Positions 25,720-34,466 of a stretch of 64,000 nt of DNA are shown one piece after another; within the stretch, counting starts at the first letter, position 1, and each line of letters starts with the position of its first letter. A program made the translations under genes and the position numbers. The DNA is from Flavobacterium succinicans LMG 10402 (GTDB taxonomy: Bacteria > Bacteroidota > Bacteroidia > Flavobacteriales > Flavobacteriaceae). Under the pieces are notes generated by a model. The model made no database searches. It was not told the DNA's origin and saw nothing but the letters and a program-made list of their open reading frames with translations. The DNA lies in assembly GCF_000611675.1 (NCBI RefSeq), contig NZ_JATV01000004.1:124001-188000 (forward strand), read 5' to 3'.

Positions 25720-26492
25720 TGAAGAAATACGGATTACTTTTTGTGCTCATAACACTGATTTCTTGTAAATCTAAGTCGGTAGCAGTGATGGATATTCCTA
25801 AAGAAAACAAGAACATGACTAGTTCTGTTATCGAAAAATTATATCAAAACAAGAACAATTTCTCGACTTTGTACATCAAATCTAGTGCGAATTATGCGGA
25901 TGAAAAGATGACTCAAAATGTTACGGCAGAAATTAAGATAAAAAAAGATGAACAAATATTAGTGAGTGTTCGTTTTTTGGGAATTACTATGGCCAAAGCG
26001 TTAATTACCCCTGAAGGAGTAAGCTATTACGAAAAAATTAATGGGAGTTATTTTGAAGGCGATTTTAAAGGGTTGAGTCAATGGCTTGGCACCGATTTGG
26101 ATTATTCAAAAATTCAAAACTTGTTAGTAGGACAGGCCATAGATGATTTGTCGAAAGGGAAATACAATGAAACGCTAGAGCCAGGTGAAAAGTATAAACT
26201 AGAAGATTTGTCTAAGGATAATACTCAAAAATACTTCTTTATTGATGCCTTAAAATTCGTTCTTCAAAAGCAAGAAATTGCTCAAGCCAAAGAGGGAAGA
26301 AGTATTGCAGTAGCTTATGGAAATTTTGCACAGCACACCAATATGATATTGCCTTCGAATGTGCAGATTGTAGCCTCGCAACCCAAAGGAAATACTGAAA
26401 TCAATCTCAATTACAATTCGATATCAGTGAATGAAGCACTTTCTTTTCCGTATAGTGTTCCTAGTGGATATAAAAGAATTTTAATTAAGTAA
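25719..26492 (+). CDS. DUF4292 family lipoprotein
   Basis: 257 residues. The N-terminus MKKYGLLFVLITLISCKSKS contains a lipobox with the cysteine at residue 16, so it is probably an outer-membrane lipoprotein. The rest fits the DUF4292 family, a LolA/LolB-like beta fold by general shape (VRFLGITMAKALITPEGVSYYEKINGSYFEGDF). The coding start overlaps the stop of the TPR gene (ATGA-type overlap at 25719). It is followed after a few bases by an EnvC-like gene. A role in envelope assembly is inferred from the neighbours. Confidence 0.82.
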   Translation: MKKYGLLFVLITLISCKSKSVAVMDIPKENKNMTSSVIEKLYQNKNNFSTLYIKSSANYADEKMTQNVTAEIKIKKDEQILVSVRFLGITMAKALITPEGVSYYEKINGSYFEGDFKGLSQWLGTDLDYSKIQNLLVGQAIDDLSKGKYNETLEPGEKYKLEDLSKDNTQKYFFIDALKFVLQKQEIAQAKEGRSIAVAYGNFAQHTNMILPSNVQIVASQPKGNTEINLNYNSISVNEALSFPYSVPSGYKRILIK

Positions 26493-26515
26493 ATTTGAAT
26501 CAAAACTTTTTTAAC

Positions 26516-27739
26516 ATGCCAAAATTCCTTCTAAGTATACTTTTTTTATGTTTGACTTCATTAGTTTGGGGGCAAGAATCGCAGCAAGAAAAGTTAGAAC
26601 AACGCAAAGCTCAGATCCTTCAAGAAATTAGAGAAAATGAAAGTCAGCTGCAGTCGGTTAAGAAAAAAGAAAAATCGGCAGTAACGGTGGTCATGTTACA
26701 AGCCAATAAAATTAAATTGCAGGAAAAGTTAATTAAGACCACTGAAAAACAAGCGAAGGTCTTGGGTAATGACATGTATATCAACCAAGTTAAAATTAAT
26801 AAGCTTAAAAAAGAATTAGAAATACTCAAAGAAGATTATGCTCGAATGATTGTTAAATCCTACAAGAGTAGATCAGAGCAAAGTAAAGCTATGTTTTTAT
26901 TATCCTCTGAAAACTTTTTACAAGCTTATAAAAGGGCACAATACATGAAACAATATTCGAGTTATCGAAAAATGCAGGGTGAAGAAATTCAATCCAAATC
27001 CCTTCAATTACAAGATTATAACGGACGATTGTCCATTCAAAAAAAGGAAAAGCAAAAAGTAATTGCTGACCGAGAAAAGGAAAAACAAGAACTTGAAAAG
27101 CAACGAAAGGAACAGCAGCGCTTGGTAAATGCCATTAAAAAAGACAAAAATAAAATCATGGCTGCGATTCGTAAAAAACAATCCGAAACCAAAGCGATTG
27201 ATCGTCAAATTGACCGATTAATTCGGGAAGCCATTGCCGAGGCCAATAGAAAAGCAGCCAAAGACGGAACGGCAACAGGTGGCTCGTCCTCAAGAATAGC
27301 ATTAACAGCTGAGGCTAAAATTTTGGCCGATAATTTTAGAGCCAATAAAGGAAAATTGCCGTGGCCAGTAGAAAAAGGTTTTGTCTCTTTGGGGTATGGT
27401 AAACAACCACATCCCGTTTTCCCAACACTAGTAATCAATAATAGTGGTGTCGAGATTACTACTGAGTCAGGAGCTTCCGCTCGATCAGTATTTGCAGGGG
27501 AAGTGACTAATATTATGGTCCTTTCTCCGATTAATAAAGCAGTGATGATTCAACATGGTGATTGTTTTACTGTCTATCAAAATTTAAGTTCTGTAGCTGT
27601 ATCCAAAGGGGATAAAGTAGGAATCAAACAAAATTTAGGAAGGATACGAACCAATAATGAAGGTAAAACGGTTTTAAAATTTACCATATCTGAAAATGCT
27701 AATTACAACAATCCAGCGAATTGGTTGTATAATATGTAA
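26516..27739 (+). CDS. EnvC-like murein hydrolase activator with degenerate LytM/M23 domain, copy 1
   Basis: 407 residues from the ATG at 26516 (a TTG at 26495 in frame is less likely because the signal peptide MPKFLLSILFLCLTSLVWGQ begins at the ATG and aligns with copy 2). After the signal peptide comes a long coiled coil (about 20-245), then a linker and a C-terminal M23-type domain (about 280-405). In that domain the usual zinc-binding His and Asp (HxxxD) are replaced (NNSGVEI) and the final HxH is YQN. Loss of these residues is what EnvC-type proteins show: they do not cut peptidoglycan themselves but activate an amidase during cell division. Periplasmic. Confidence 0.88.
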   Translation: MPKFLLSILFLCLTSLVWGQESQQEKLEQRKAQILQEIRENESQLQSVKKKEKSAVTVVMLQANKIKLQEKLIKTTEKQAKVLGNDMYINQVKINKLKKELEILKEDYARMIVKSYKSRSEQSKAMFLLSSENFLQAYKRAQYMKQYSSYRKMQGEEIQSKSLQLQDYNGRLSIQKKEKQKVIADREKEKQELEKQRKEQQRLVNAIKKDKNKIMAAIRKKQSETKAIDRQIDRLIREAIAEANRKAAKDGTATGGSSSRIALTAEAKILADNFRANKGKLPWPVEKGFVSLGYGKQPHPVFPTLVINNSGVEITTESGASARSVFAGEVTNIMVLSPINKAVMIQHGDCFTVYQNLSSVAVSKGDKVGIKQNLGRIRTNNEGKTVLKFTISENANYNNPANWLYNM

Positions 27740-27772
27740 AAGGAATGTTCGGTTTTTAAATGCCATTACCTC

Positions 27773-27819
27773 AAAAAAAGACATTAACTTCAATCATAAT
27801 GGTTAACGTCTTTTTTTTG
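27773..27819 (+). terminator. Rho-independent terminator between the two EnvC-like genes
   Basis: AAAAAGACATTAAC, a short loop, then GTTAACGTCTTTTTTTT. The stem is perfect except for one A-C mismatch in the plus-strand RNA. It ends the run starting with the flippase or nucleotidyltransferase gene; the second EnvC copy has its own promoter box. Confidence 0.85.
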
Positions 27820-27922
27820 TTTTACTTTTGCTACAAATTATTTTAACACACGATTTGATTGTAATGGCTTTTTTTGGCTTAAGATTAAAGAGTACTTTCT
27901 AATTTTATAGTTCATAAATTTC

Positions 27923-27930
27923 TATTTTTG
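27923..27930 (+). promoter_or_regulatory. Candidate -7 promoter box for EnvC copy 2
   Basis: TATTTTTG is a perfect TAnnTTTG match 19 bases before the ATG at 27950. The -33 region is AT-rich without a clear TTG. Together with the terminator just upstream it suggests separate transcription of copy 2. Confidence 0.5.
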
Positions 27931-27949
27931 CACAAAAAAAACCTTTTAC

Positions 27950-29362
27950 ATGCCTAAGTCTCTCTATGTTTTATTGTTGATTGCTTATACTTCTTTTGTT
28001 GTGGCACAGCCGTCTCAACAAAAAAAGTTAGAAGAAAGTAAAGCTAAAATTCAAAAAGAAATTCTAGCCAATGAGCAAAAACTTCAAACGGTAAAGAAAA
28101 AGGAGAAATCAGTAGTTCATGTGATTGATCTACAAAACCAAAAGATTAAACTCAAGGAATCTTTAATTGCTACTACCGAGAAACAAACACAATTGCTTAG
28201 TAATGGTATGCAGTCTAATGAATTGAAGATAAAAAGATTAGACCACGAGTTACATTTGCTAAAAGCCGATTATGCAGAGATGATTCTCAAATCGTATAAA
28301 AGCCGTTCTGAAGAAAGTAGAGCCATGTTTATTTTGTCTTCATCTAGTTTTTTGCAGGCCTATAAGCGCTTACAATATATGAAGCAATATTCTAGTTATA
28401 GAGTAATGCAAGGCAAGGAAATCGAATCAAAATCAAAAGAATTACTCAATTTTTATGATAAATTAAAAGTTCAAAAAAGCCAAAAAGAGCAGCTAATTGC
28501 TGAGAATGAAAAAGAAAAAACATCTTTAGAAGTTGAAAAAAAAGAACAACAACAGATTGTTTTATCGCTTCAAAAAGATCAGAAGAAAATTATAGCTGAA
28601 ATTAAGAAAAAGCACCAACAAGCTAAAGCGATCGATAAGGAAATAGATCGTTTAATCAGAAAAGCCATTGCCGAAGCCAATCGTAAAGCGGCTTTAGCTA
28701 GAGCTGCCAAAGAAAAAGCACTCAAAGAAAAGTTGGCTAAAGAGAAAGCTTTAGCCGATAAACTTGCTAAAGAGAAACTTGCTAGAGAATTAGCTGCCAA
28801 AGAAAAGGCTGTAGCTAGCAAATCGAATATCAAAGCAAATCCGACTGTGGTGACCAAACCAAAAGTAGTTGTTGCGGCGAAAGAAGTTCCCAAAAAAGCG
28901 GCGCCTGTATCTACCACCAAAATGGAGCTTACTTCGGAAGGAAAATTAGTTTCTGATAATTTCAAGGCCAACCGCGGACGATTACCTTGGCCTGTAGATA
29001 GAGGAGAAGTTTTTTTAGGGTTTGGTACACAGCCTCACCCAGTCTACAAAACTTTAACCATACAAAACAGCGGATTGTCTATAACAACCTACAAAGGAGC
29101 CAAAGCGAGAGCCGTTTTTGCTGGAGAAGTGTTTTCAGTAATTGCAATAGCCAACAGTAAGGCCGTAATGATTCAACATGGAGATTACTTTACAGTGTAT
29201 CAAAATTTGGGGACAATTAATGTAGCTAAAGGCGATAAAGTGACCGCCAAGCAACCTCTTGGAACCATTAACACGAACGCAGATGGCAAAACTTTATTGA
29301 AGTTTACCTTGTGTGAGAATGTTAATTATGTGAATCCCAAACCATGGTTATCGGCTAAATAG
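27950..29362 (+). CDS. EnvC-like murein hydrolase activator with degenerate LytM/M23 domain, copy 2
   Basis: 470 residues, a tandem paralog of the gene at 26516-27739. Signal peptide (MPKSLYVLLLIAYTSFVVAQ), coiled coil (about 20-245), then a Lys/Ala/Glu-rich linker absent from copy 1 (about 245-325, containing KEKALKEKLAKEKALADKLAK), and a C-terminal LytM domain (about 340-468) with QNSGLSI and VYQNL in place of catalytic His/Asp. Like copy 1 it probably activates an amidase rather than cutting. The coiled coils of the two copies are strongly alike (both contain LKADYAEMILKSYKSR or close variants), showing recent duplication. It precedes the acyltransferase gene by 59 bases. Confidence 0.88.
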   Translation: MPKSLYVLLLIAYTSFVVAQPSQQKKLEESKAKIQKEILANEQKLQTVKKKEKSVVHVIDLQNQKIKLKESLIATTEKQTQLLSNGMQSNELKIKRLDHELHLLKADYAEMILKSYKSRSEESRAMFILSSSSFLQAYKRLQYMKQYSSYRVMQGKEIESKSKELLNFYDKLKVQKSQKEQLIAENEKEKTSLEVEKKEQQQIVLSLQKDQKKIIAEIKKKHQQAKAIDKEIDRLIRKAIAEANRKAALARAAKEKALKEKLAKEKALADKLAKEKLARELAAKEKAVASKSNIKANPTVVTKPKVVVAAKEVPKKAAPVSTTKMELTSEGKLVSDNFKANRGRLPWPVDRGEVFLGFGTQPHPVYKTLTIQNSGLSITTYKGAKARAVFAGEVFSVIAIANSKAVMIQHGDYFTVYQNLGTINVAKGDKVTAKQPLGTINTNADGKTLLKFTLCENVNYVNPKPWLSAK

Positions 29363-29421
29363 ATTTTACTTTTACTAGCTTTTTCATTATCTAAAACAAT
29401 AGCATTGGCTACTTTTAAACT

Positions 29422-30159
29422 ATGAGTATTTTAAAAATTATTTTTTGGTTTTTTTGGAGGATTTGGTTTTACATTCTAATGGCTATTCCAATTGTTGTAT
29501 TCTTGCCTTTTCTTTTGATCTCTATCTTAGCCGAAAGTTGGTACCCTTATTTTTTTCGTATTGCACGAATTTGGGCTAAATTCATTTTGTTTGGAATGGG
29601 TTTTAGATATCAGGTACAGCAAGAAGCAACTTTAGAGCCCAATACCAGTTATATGATAATAGCCAATCATACTTCAATGATTGATATTATGTTGATGTTA
29701 GCTATAGTTAAAAATCCTTTTGTCTTTGTAGGAAAAAAAGAATTAGTTGCAATCCCGTTGTTTGGTTTTTTCTATAAACGCACTTGTATTTTAGTCGATC
29801 GTGGTTCAGCCCAAAGCAGGCTTGCTGTTTTTGAAGCAGCACAACAAAGAATAAATAGAGGATTAAGTGTTTGTATTTTTCCGGAAGGTGGAGTGCCTGA
29901 TGATGAATCTATTCTATTGGATCATTTTAAAGATGGTGCTTTCCGATTAGCAATAGAACATCAAATTCCCATTGTACCCATTACGTTTCCTGACAATAAA
30001 AAAAGGTTCTCGTTTACTTTTTTTAGTGGTAGTCCTGGTACTATGCGTGCGTACATCCATCAACCGATAAGTACTAAAGGTTGTACACTTGAGACAAAGA
30101 AAAGAATTAAAGAGGATTGTTATCAGGTCATTAAAAAACAACTTTTGATGAGTGAATAG
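29422..30159 (+). CDS. 1-acyl-sn-glycerol-3-phosphate acyltransferase (PlsC family)
   Basis: 245 residues with an N-terminal membrane segment (about 7-38). The acyltransferase motifs are NHTSMID (82-88, the HX4D catalytic pair) and FPEGG (153-157). It transfers a fatty acyl group to lysophosphatidic acid, making phosphatidic acid for membrane lipids, at the cytoplasmic membrane. The start at 29422 gives the hydrophobic N-terminus typical of the family. It converges on recA, with a shared terminator in between. Confidence 0.92.
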   Translation: MSILKIIFWFFWRIWFYILMAIPIVVFLPFLLISILAESWYPYFFRIARIWAKFILFGMGFRYQVQQEATLEPNTSYMIIANHTSMIDIMLMLAIVKNPFVFVGKKELVAIPLFGFFYKRTCILVDRGSAQSRLAVFEAAQQRINRGLSVCIFPEGGVPDDESILLDHFKDGAFRLAIEHQIPIVPITFPDNKKRFSFTFFSGSPGTMRAYIHQPISTKGCTLETKKRIKEDCYQVIKKQLLMSE

Positions 30160-30283
30160 TAAATTATAAGAGTAATCTTTCTATTTTACCTTTTTATCTT
30201 TTAATATTTCGTACAATACACTTTTATTTTTTAAATATGCGATTCTCAGCGATATAAAAAAATAAGAAATTATTGATGTATTT

Positions 30284-30325
30284 CAAAAAAAATACCGTTT
30301 CAAGTGAATGAAACGGTATTTTTTC
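30284..30325 (+). terminator. Bidirectional terminator between plsC-like gene and recA
   Basis: AAAATACCGTTTC, loop, GAAACGGTATTTTTT. Perfect stem with A and T runs on each side. It serves the acyltransferase gene on the plus strand and recA on the minus strand. Confidence 0.92.
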
Positions 30326-30343
30326 TTATTTAAGAATCAATTT

Positions 30344-31351
30344 TTATTCGTTAGCGAGTTCTTTGATTCTATTTTTAATTTTTATTTCTAATTCATCAGC
30401 CAATTCTGGATTGTCTTTGATTAATGTTTTTACGGCATCTCTACCTTGACCTAATTTGGTATCACCATAGCTAAACCAAGAACCTGCTTTTTTAACAATT
30501 TCAAATTCAACGGCTAAATCCAAAATTTCACCGGTTTTAGAAATACCTTCACCATACATAATATCAAATTCGGCTACTTTGAAGGGTGGTGCTACTTTAT
30601 TTTTTACAATTTTAACTTTAGTTCTGTTTCCTAATACGTTTTCCCCATCTTTAATTTGGGTTGAACGACGGATGTCTAAACGTACAGATGCATAAAATTT
30701 TAACGCGTTACCTCCAGTAGTGGTCTCTGGATTGCCAAACATTACGCCGATTTTTTCTCTCAATTGGTTGATAAAGAAAACCGTACAATGAGTTTTACTG
30801 ATGGTTCCTGTAAGTTTTCGTAAGGCTTGAGACATTAATCGGGCGTGTAATCCCATTTTTGAATCTCCCATTTCACCTTCAATTTCGCTTTTTGGCGTTA
30901 AGGCTGCCACAGAGTCAATCACCACAATATCGATTGCTCCAGAACGGATTAGATTTTCGGCAATTTCTAAGGCTTGTTCTCCGTTATCAGGTTGCGATAT
31001 GATTAAATTTTCGATATCTACACCCAATTTTTCTGCATAATTTCTATCGAATGCGTGCTCCGCATCAATAAAAGCAGCAATTCCACCTGCTTTCTGAGCT
31101 TCTGCAATCGCATGTAATGTTAGGGTTGTTTTACCAGATGATTCTGGTCCATAGATTTCTATAATTCTTCCTTTTGGGTATCCATTTACGCCTAATGCTA
31201 AATCAATACCTAAGGATCCTGAAGAGATGGTTTCTACTTCTTCAATGGCTTTATCGCCCATTTTCATTACGGTACCTTTTCCGTAGGTTTTGTCTAATTT
31301 ATCTAGCGTTAATTGTAACGCTTTTAATTTGGCTTCTTTGTCTGAACTCAT
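30344..31351 (-). CDS. recA: Recombinase RecA
   Basis: 335 residues, a usual length. Walker A is GPESSGKTT (68-76), the family box [14 protein letters not shown] is intact, and the DNA-binding loops are present ([54 protein letters not shown]). It forms filaments on single-stranded DNA for homologous recombination and triggers the SOS response. Cytoplasmic. No LexA-like box was recognised upstream. The gene has a strong terminator at its end. Confidence 0.98.
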   Translation of the reverse strand: MSSDKEAKLKALQLTLDKLDKTYGKGTVMKMGDKAIEEVETISSGSLGIDLALGVNGYPKGRIIEIYGPESSGKTTLTLHAIAEAQKAGGIAAFIDAEHAFDRNYAEKLGVDIENLIISQPDNGEQALEIAENLIRSGAIDIVVIDSVAALTPKSEIEGEMGDSKMGLHARLMSQALRKLTGTISKTHCTVFFINQLREKIGVMFGNPETTTGGNALKFYASVRLDIRRSTQIKDGENVLGNRTKVKIVKNKVAPPFKVAEFDIMYGEGISKTGEILDLAVEFEIVKKAGSWFSYGDTKLGQGRDAVKTLIKDNPELADELEIKIKNRIKELANE

Positions 31352-31489
31352 CTTTTCTTTCGTCTTTTTTTGGGTTGGAAACTCTATGATTGGCGTGTAA
31401 AGTTGTTGTTTCTTACTTGTTTACGTAAAAATACATTTTTTTAATGTCTTATCCATGCTTGCTTTCTATTTGTGTTAATAAAAAAAGCG

Positions 31490-32002
31490 TTAGTCGTTAA
31501 ATAAGGCCTTTAATTCGGTTGCGTCGTGAGGGCTCAATTTTCCTGCGAGCACCAAACTGAGTTGTTTACGACGTAAAGCGGCATCAAAACGTTGTCTTTC
31601 TAGTTCGGTTTCTGGAATAATAGGTGCTACTTCTACAGGCCTTCCGGTGTCATCAACGGCTACAAATGTGTAGATGCCTTCGTTGGCTTTGGTTCGCAAA
31701 CCAGATTCGCGATCTTCAATCCAAACATCAATGTAAATTTCCATGGAACTTTTAAAAGATCTGGAAATTTTAGCCTCTAAGGTCACTACACTTCCTATTG
31801 GAACGGCTCTATTGAAAGCCACATGGTTAACAGAAGCGGTCACCACAATTCGTCTTGAGTGTCGTCGTGCAGCGATACTTGCGGCGCGATCCATACGTGC
31901 TAGTAATTCACCGCCAAAAAGATTGTTTAACGGATTGGTTTCGCTAGGTAGTACCAAGTCGGTCAATATGGTTAAGGATTCAGAAGGATGTTTTGAAATC
32001 AT
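31490..32002 (-). CDS. Acyl-CoA thioesterase (hotdog fold)
   Basis: 170 residues using the ATG at 32002; a longer frame up to 32092 overlaps the next gene and adds a segment with no family likeness. The hotdog core reads NPLNNLFGGELLARMDRAASIAARRHSRRIVVTASVNHVAFNRAVPIGSVVTLEAKI, characteristic of YciA/BACH-type acyl-CoA hydrolases. They release free CoA and fatty acid in the cytoplasm, regulating acyl-CoA pools. A C-terminal extension (FDAALRRKQLSLVLAGK) is charged and helical. Located between recA and a DoxX-like gene on the same strand. Confidence 0.9.
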   Translation of the reverse strand: MISKHPSESLTILTDLVLPSETNPLNNLFGGELLARMDRAASIAARRHSRRIVVTASVNHVAFNRAVPIGSVVTLEAKISRSFKSSMEIYIDVWIEDRESGLRTKANEGIYTFVAVDDTGRPVEVAPIIPETELERQRFDAALRRKQLSLVLAGKLSPHDATELKALFND

Positions 32003-32024
32003 ATAGTTATGTAAACAATTAAAT

Positions 32025-32408
32025 TTAATTGAGCAAGTACACCGCAAGTACGGCAGGAATGAAATAGATGACAATTGTTCTTGCACCATCATAATCTTTG
32101 GCTATTCTTTGACCAAACAATAGCATGAGTAAGGTTATACAAGAAAACAAAGCGCCATAGTATCCGTACAGTTTCCCATTGGTGATGTACAGTTCGATAC
32201 TGCCAATGATGCATAATACTCCTGAAATAATTTCTAATAGTAATACGTGTGCTAAGGCCAAGGGTACTTGTTTTTTTAAGGGTGTTTGTGCAAAATGCCC
32301 TTTTAGCCAGGAAACATTATCTTTCCAATAAAATATTTTATCATATCCAGATTGTAAAAAAGTAATGGCCAAAAATACAAGTAATAATAAAGAGGCGGTA
32401 TTATTCAT
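32025..32408 (-). CDS. DoxX-like small membrane protein
   Basis: 127 residues with four hydrophobic helices (about 4-22, 49-68, 80-97, 108-126). The N-terminal FLQSGYDKIFYWKDNVSWLKGHF and layout fit the DoxX/DUF family of four-helix membrane proteins, whose roles vary (redox, thiosulfate oxidation, stress). It lies 5 bases after the delta-prime gene on the same strand and before the thioesterase gene. Specific function unknown. Confidence 0.72.
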   Translation of the reverse strand: MNNTASLLLLVFLAITFLQSGYDKIFYWKDNVSWLKGHFAQTPLKKQVPLALAHVLLLEIISGVLCIIGSIELYITNGKLYGYYGALFSCITLLMLLFGQRIAKDYDGARTIVIYFIPAVLAVYLLN

Positions 32409-32413
32409 GATTG

Positions 32414-33562
32414 TTATTTTTTATGGATTAATCGAGTTAATTGAATGGATAAATCGGTCAAAATGATTTTAGCATTACCATTTCTTTCAATATGGTACAT
32501 GGCTTCTGCTATTTTTTCATAAATAGGCTGAATGTTGCCACCATGAATGAAAGGGGCAAAATTTTCCAACTTAAATTTTTCTACTTTGGGTTCCATATAC
32601 ACCAAAGAATTGGCTTGATAGTTCAGTAAAAGCGCTTGTCGGAACATTTCGATACAAAAGGACAAGAATTTTTTTTGTCTTTCCCTTCCTAATTGTGCTA
32701 TTTGTTCACTCCACTCAATCAAGTCTTGAATGGCACTGGCGTTTCCTTTGGCTTTAAAAGCAGCACGTACCCAAACTACAAACCACTCTTCAAAAACTAA
32801 ATCATCTGCATCTTGATGCAATAAATGGAGTGCTTTGTTATAATTTCCTTGCGCTTGATGAGCTATATTTTGAGCAATTTTTGAATCAATGTTATGTAAA
32901 TCAATTAATGCTTTTGTAATTTCTGTTTCTGGAATACCATTAAAATGAATGGCTTGACAACGCGATCGGATGGTAGAAATGAGCGATTCTTCATTTTCAG
33001 TAATTAAAATGAAAATGGTTTTTTCAGGTGGTTCCTCCAAAAGTTTTAACAATTTGTTTGCGGCTGCGGTATTGAGTTTATCCGCCATCCAAACAATCAT
33101 TATTTTGTGTCCTCCCTCGTACGATTTTAGAGCTAAAGATTTAAGAATTTCTTGCGCATCATCTACTCTTATTTCACCTTGCTTATTCTGTACCCCTAAA
33201 AAGGCGTACCAATCCGATAAACTGCCATAGGGGTTTTGTAATACAAAAGCTCTCCATTCTGAAATAAAATCGATGCTTTTGGGTTTGCTTTTTACCTCCT
33301 CGGTACTTACAGTGGGATACACAAAATGCAAATCGGGATGTCCTAGGCTTTCAAATTTTAGATTACAACTTTCATTCCCATTACTATTATCAGAAAGGGT
33401 GTTTTGACATAAAATATATTGTGCATAAGCAATGGCGGTAGCCAATGTTCCCGAGCCTTCTGGTCCTGTAAATAATTGTGCGTGAGGTATTCTGCCAGAA
33501 GAGGCACTTTGAGTGAGGTGATTTTTGATGTGTTTTTGACCTAGTATAGCTGAAAATTGCAT
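32414..33562 (-). CDS. holB: DNA polymerase III subunit delta-prime
   Basis: 382 residues. Clamp-loader AAA+ fold: FSAILGQKHIKNHLTQSASSGRIPHAQLFTGPEGSGT at the start, KIMIVWMADKLNTAAANKLLKLLEEPPEKTIFILITE in the Walker B region, and the SRC motif (STIRSRCQAIHF). The P-loop is degenerate: GPEGSGTL (33-40) lacks the lysine, as known for delta-prime, which does not bind ATP productively. The usual zinc-binding cysteines are only partly present. It helps load the sliding clamp on DNA. The start ATG at 33562 lies only 4 bases after a TAnnTTTG box. Confidence 0.9.
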   Translation of the reverse strand: MQFSAILGQKHIKNHLTQSASSGRIPHAQLFTGPEGSGTLATAIAYAQYILCQNTLSDNSNGNESCNLKFESLGHPDLHFVYPTVSTEEVKSKPKSIDFISEWRAFVLQNPYGSLSDWYAFLGVQNKQGEIRVDDAQEILKSLALKSYEGGHKIMIVWMADKLNTAAANKLLKLLEEPPEKTIFILITENEESLISTIRSRCQAIHFNGIPETEITKALIDLHNIDSKIAQNIAHQAQGNYNKALHLLHQDADDLVFEEWFVVWVRAAFKAKGNASAIQDLIEWSEQIAQLGRERQKKFLSFCIEMFRQALLLNYQANSLVYMEPKVEKFKLENFAPFIHGGNIQPIYEKIAEAMYHIERNGNAKIILTDLSIQLTRLIHKK

Positions 33563-33566
33563 TGAG

Positions 33567-33574
33567 CAAAGATA
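33567..33574 (-). promoter_or_regulatory. Candidate -7 promoter box very close to the delta-prime start
   Basis: The minus strand reads TATCTTTG, a perfect TAnnTTTG match, just 4 bases upstream of the ATG at 33562. If used, the transcript would have almost no leader. No clear -33 TTG is seen at usual spacing. Confidence 0.4.
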
Positions 33575-33849
33575 AAAGAAATTGATAAAGTCTAAAATAT
33601 TAGAGTGTAATCTTTATCGTGATGTAAATTTGGTGAGTTTTTATTTTTTTGGTTTGTAAATAATTACTGTTTATTAACAATTTTTATTTGTTAAATTTTT
33701 AATTTTCTTGACTTTATTTCTTGTTAATACTTGATGTGTTTTGATGTATAAGTAGCATAAAAACAAGGGGTTAAAGACTTTTTTTATCGATGAAATACAT
33801 TTTTTTTAAATATATGTACTATTTTTTACGCATAAAATTATGGCTAAAA
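33575..33849. other. Intergenic region between delta-prime and the spr region
   Basis: Very AT-rich divergent spacer with long T and A runs. No gene-like frame and no repeat of note; the supported elements are the two promoter boxes at its ends (33567-33574 and 33850-33880). Confidence 0.5.
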
Positions 33850-33880
33850 GTTGTGAGTTAATTTAATTTGTTTATTTTTG
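33850..33880 (+). promoter_or_regulatory. Promoter upstream of the spr region
   Basis: TTG at 33851-33853 and TATTTTTG at 33873-33880 with a 19-base spacer, matching the Bacteroidota -33/-7 consensus. It lies 33 bases before the first gene of the run that leads into sprC-sprD-sprB-sprF. Confidence 0.65.
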
Positions 33881-33913
33881 TTATTAACATTTTAATTAAC
33901 AAAAAAGAAAAGC

Positions 33914-34354
33914 ATGAAAGGGAAAATTATTTTTTTTGGGTTAGTATTATTATTAACAGTTGGAGTTGCTTCAGCACAAACTAAAGCGCCTCAGAGTATT
34001 ATTAGTAGAACAGCTTTGGTAAAAAAATACTATTCAAAGCCAGAATTGGAAACTTTGCAAAAAGGACCTTTGTTGGAATTGTATATTGAGAGAATCAAAG
34101 TGTTGGTTAAAACGTTACCTTATATTGCCTTGGTTAGCAAACCAGGAGTTACTTTGACGGATTTAGGTATTCCAGAAGATGCAAACAATACTAAAGCATT
34201 GAATACTCAAGCGGAAAGTATGAATTCATTTTTGGATGTAACCGTTGATTTTCAAAGAAAAATGGTGCCTTATGCAGATAAAGGAAATTTAATTTCAGCT
34301 ATTTTATTCTACGAAGAAACTTTAAAATCTTTAAACAGTCTAGGAGATAATTAA
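33914..34354 (+). CDS. Secreted hypothetical protein, first gene of the spr region
   Basis: 146 residues. Signal peptide (MKGKIIFFGLVLLLTVGVASA, 1-21), then a predicted helical mature protein of about 125 residues (SRTALVKKYYSKPELETLQKGPLLELYIERIKVLVKTLPYIALVSKPGVTLTDLGIP). No cysteines in the mature part and no type IX sorting domain, so it is probably periplasmic. I recognise no family. It follows a good promoter and precedes another secreted protein and the spr genes in the same direction, so it may be a locus-specific accessory factor; that is inference. Confidence 0.7.
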   Translation: MKGKIIFFGLVLLLTVGVASAQTKAPQSIISRTALVKKYYSKPELETLQKGPLLELYIERIKVLVKTLPYIALVSKPGVTLTDLGIPEDANNTKALNTQAESMNSFLDVTVDFQRKMVPYADKGNLISAILFYEETLKSLNSLGDN

Positions 34355-34466
34355 CTCCTAAGACTTGTTTTTTATAAATAAGTTTACAAATAACCTACCT
34401 ACTAAAATAACCAATTTATCGCAAGTCATCGATTTTTAAAAGAAACGCCCTAAATCTTTAAATCTT

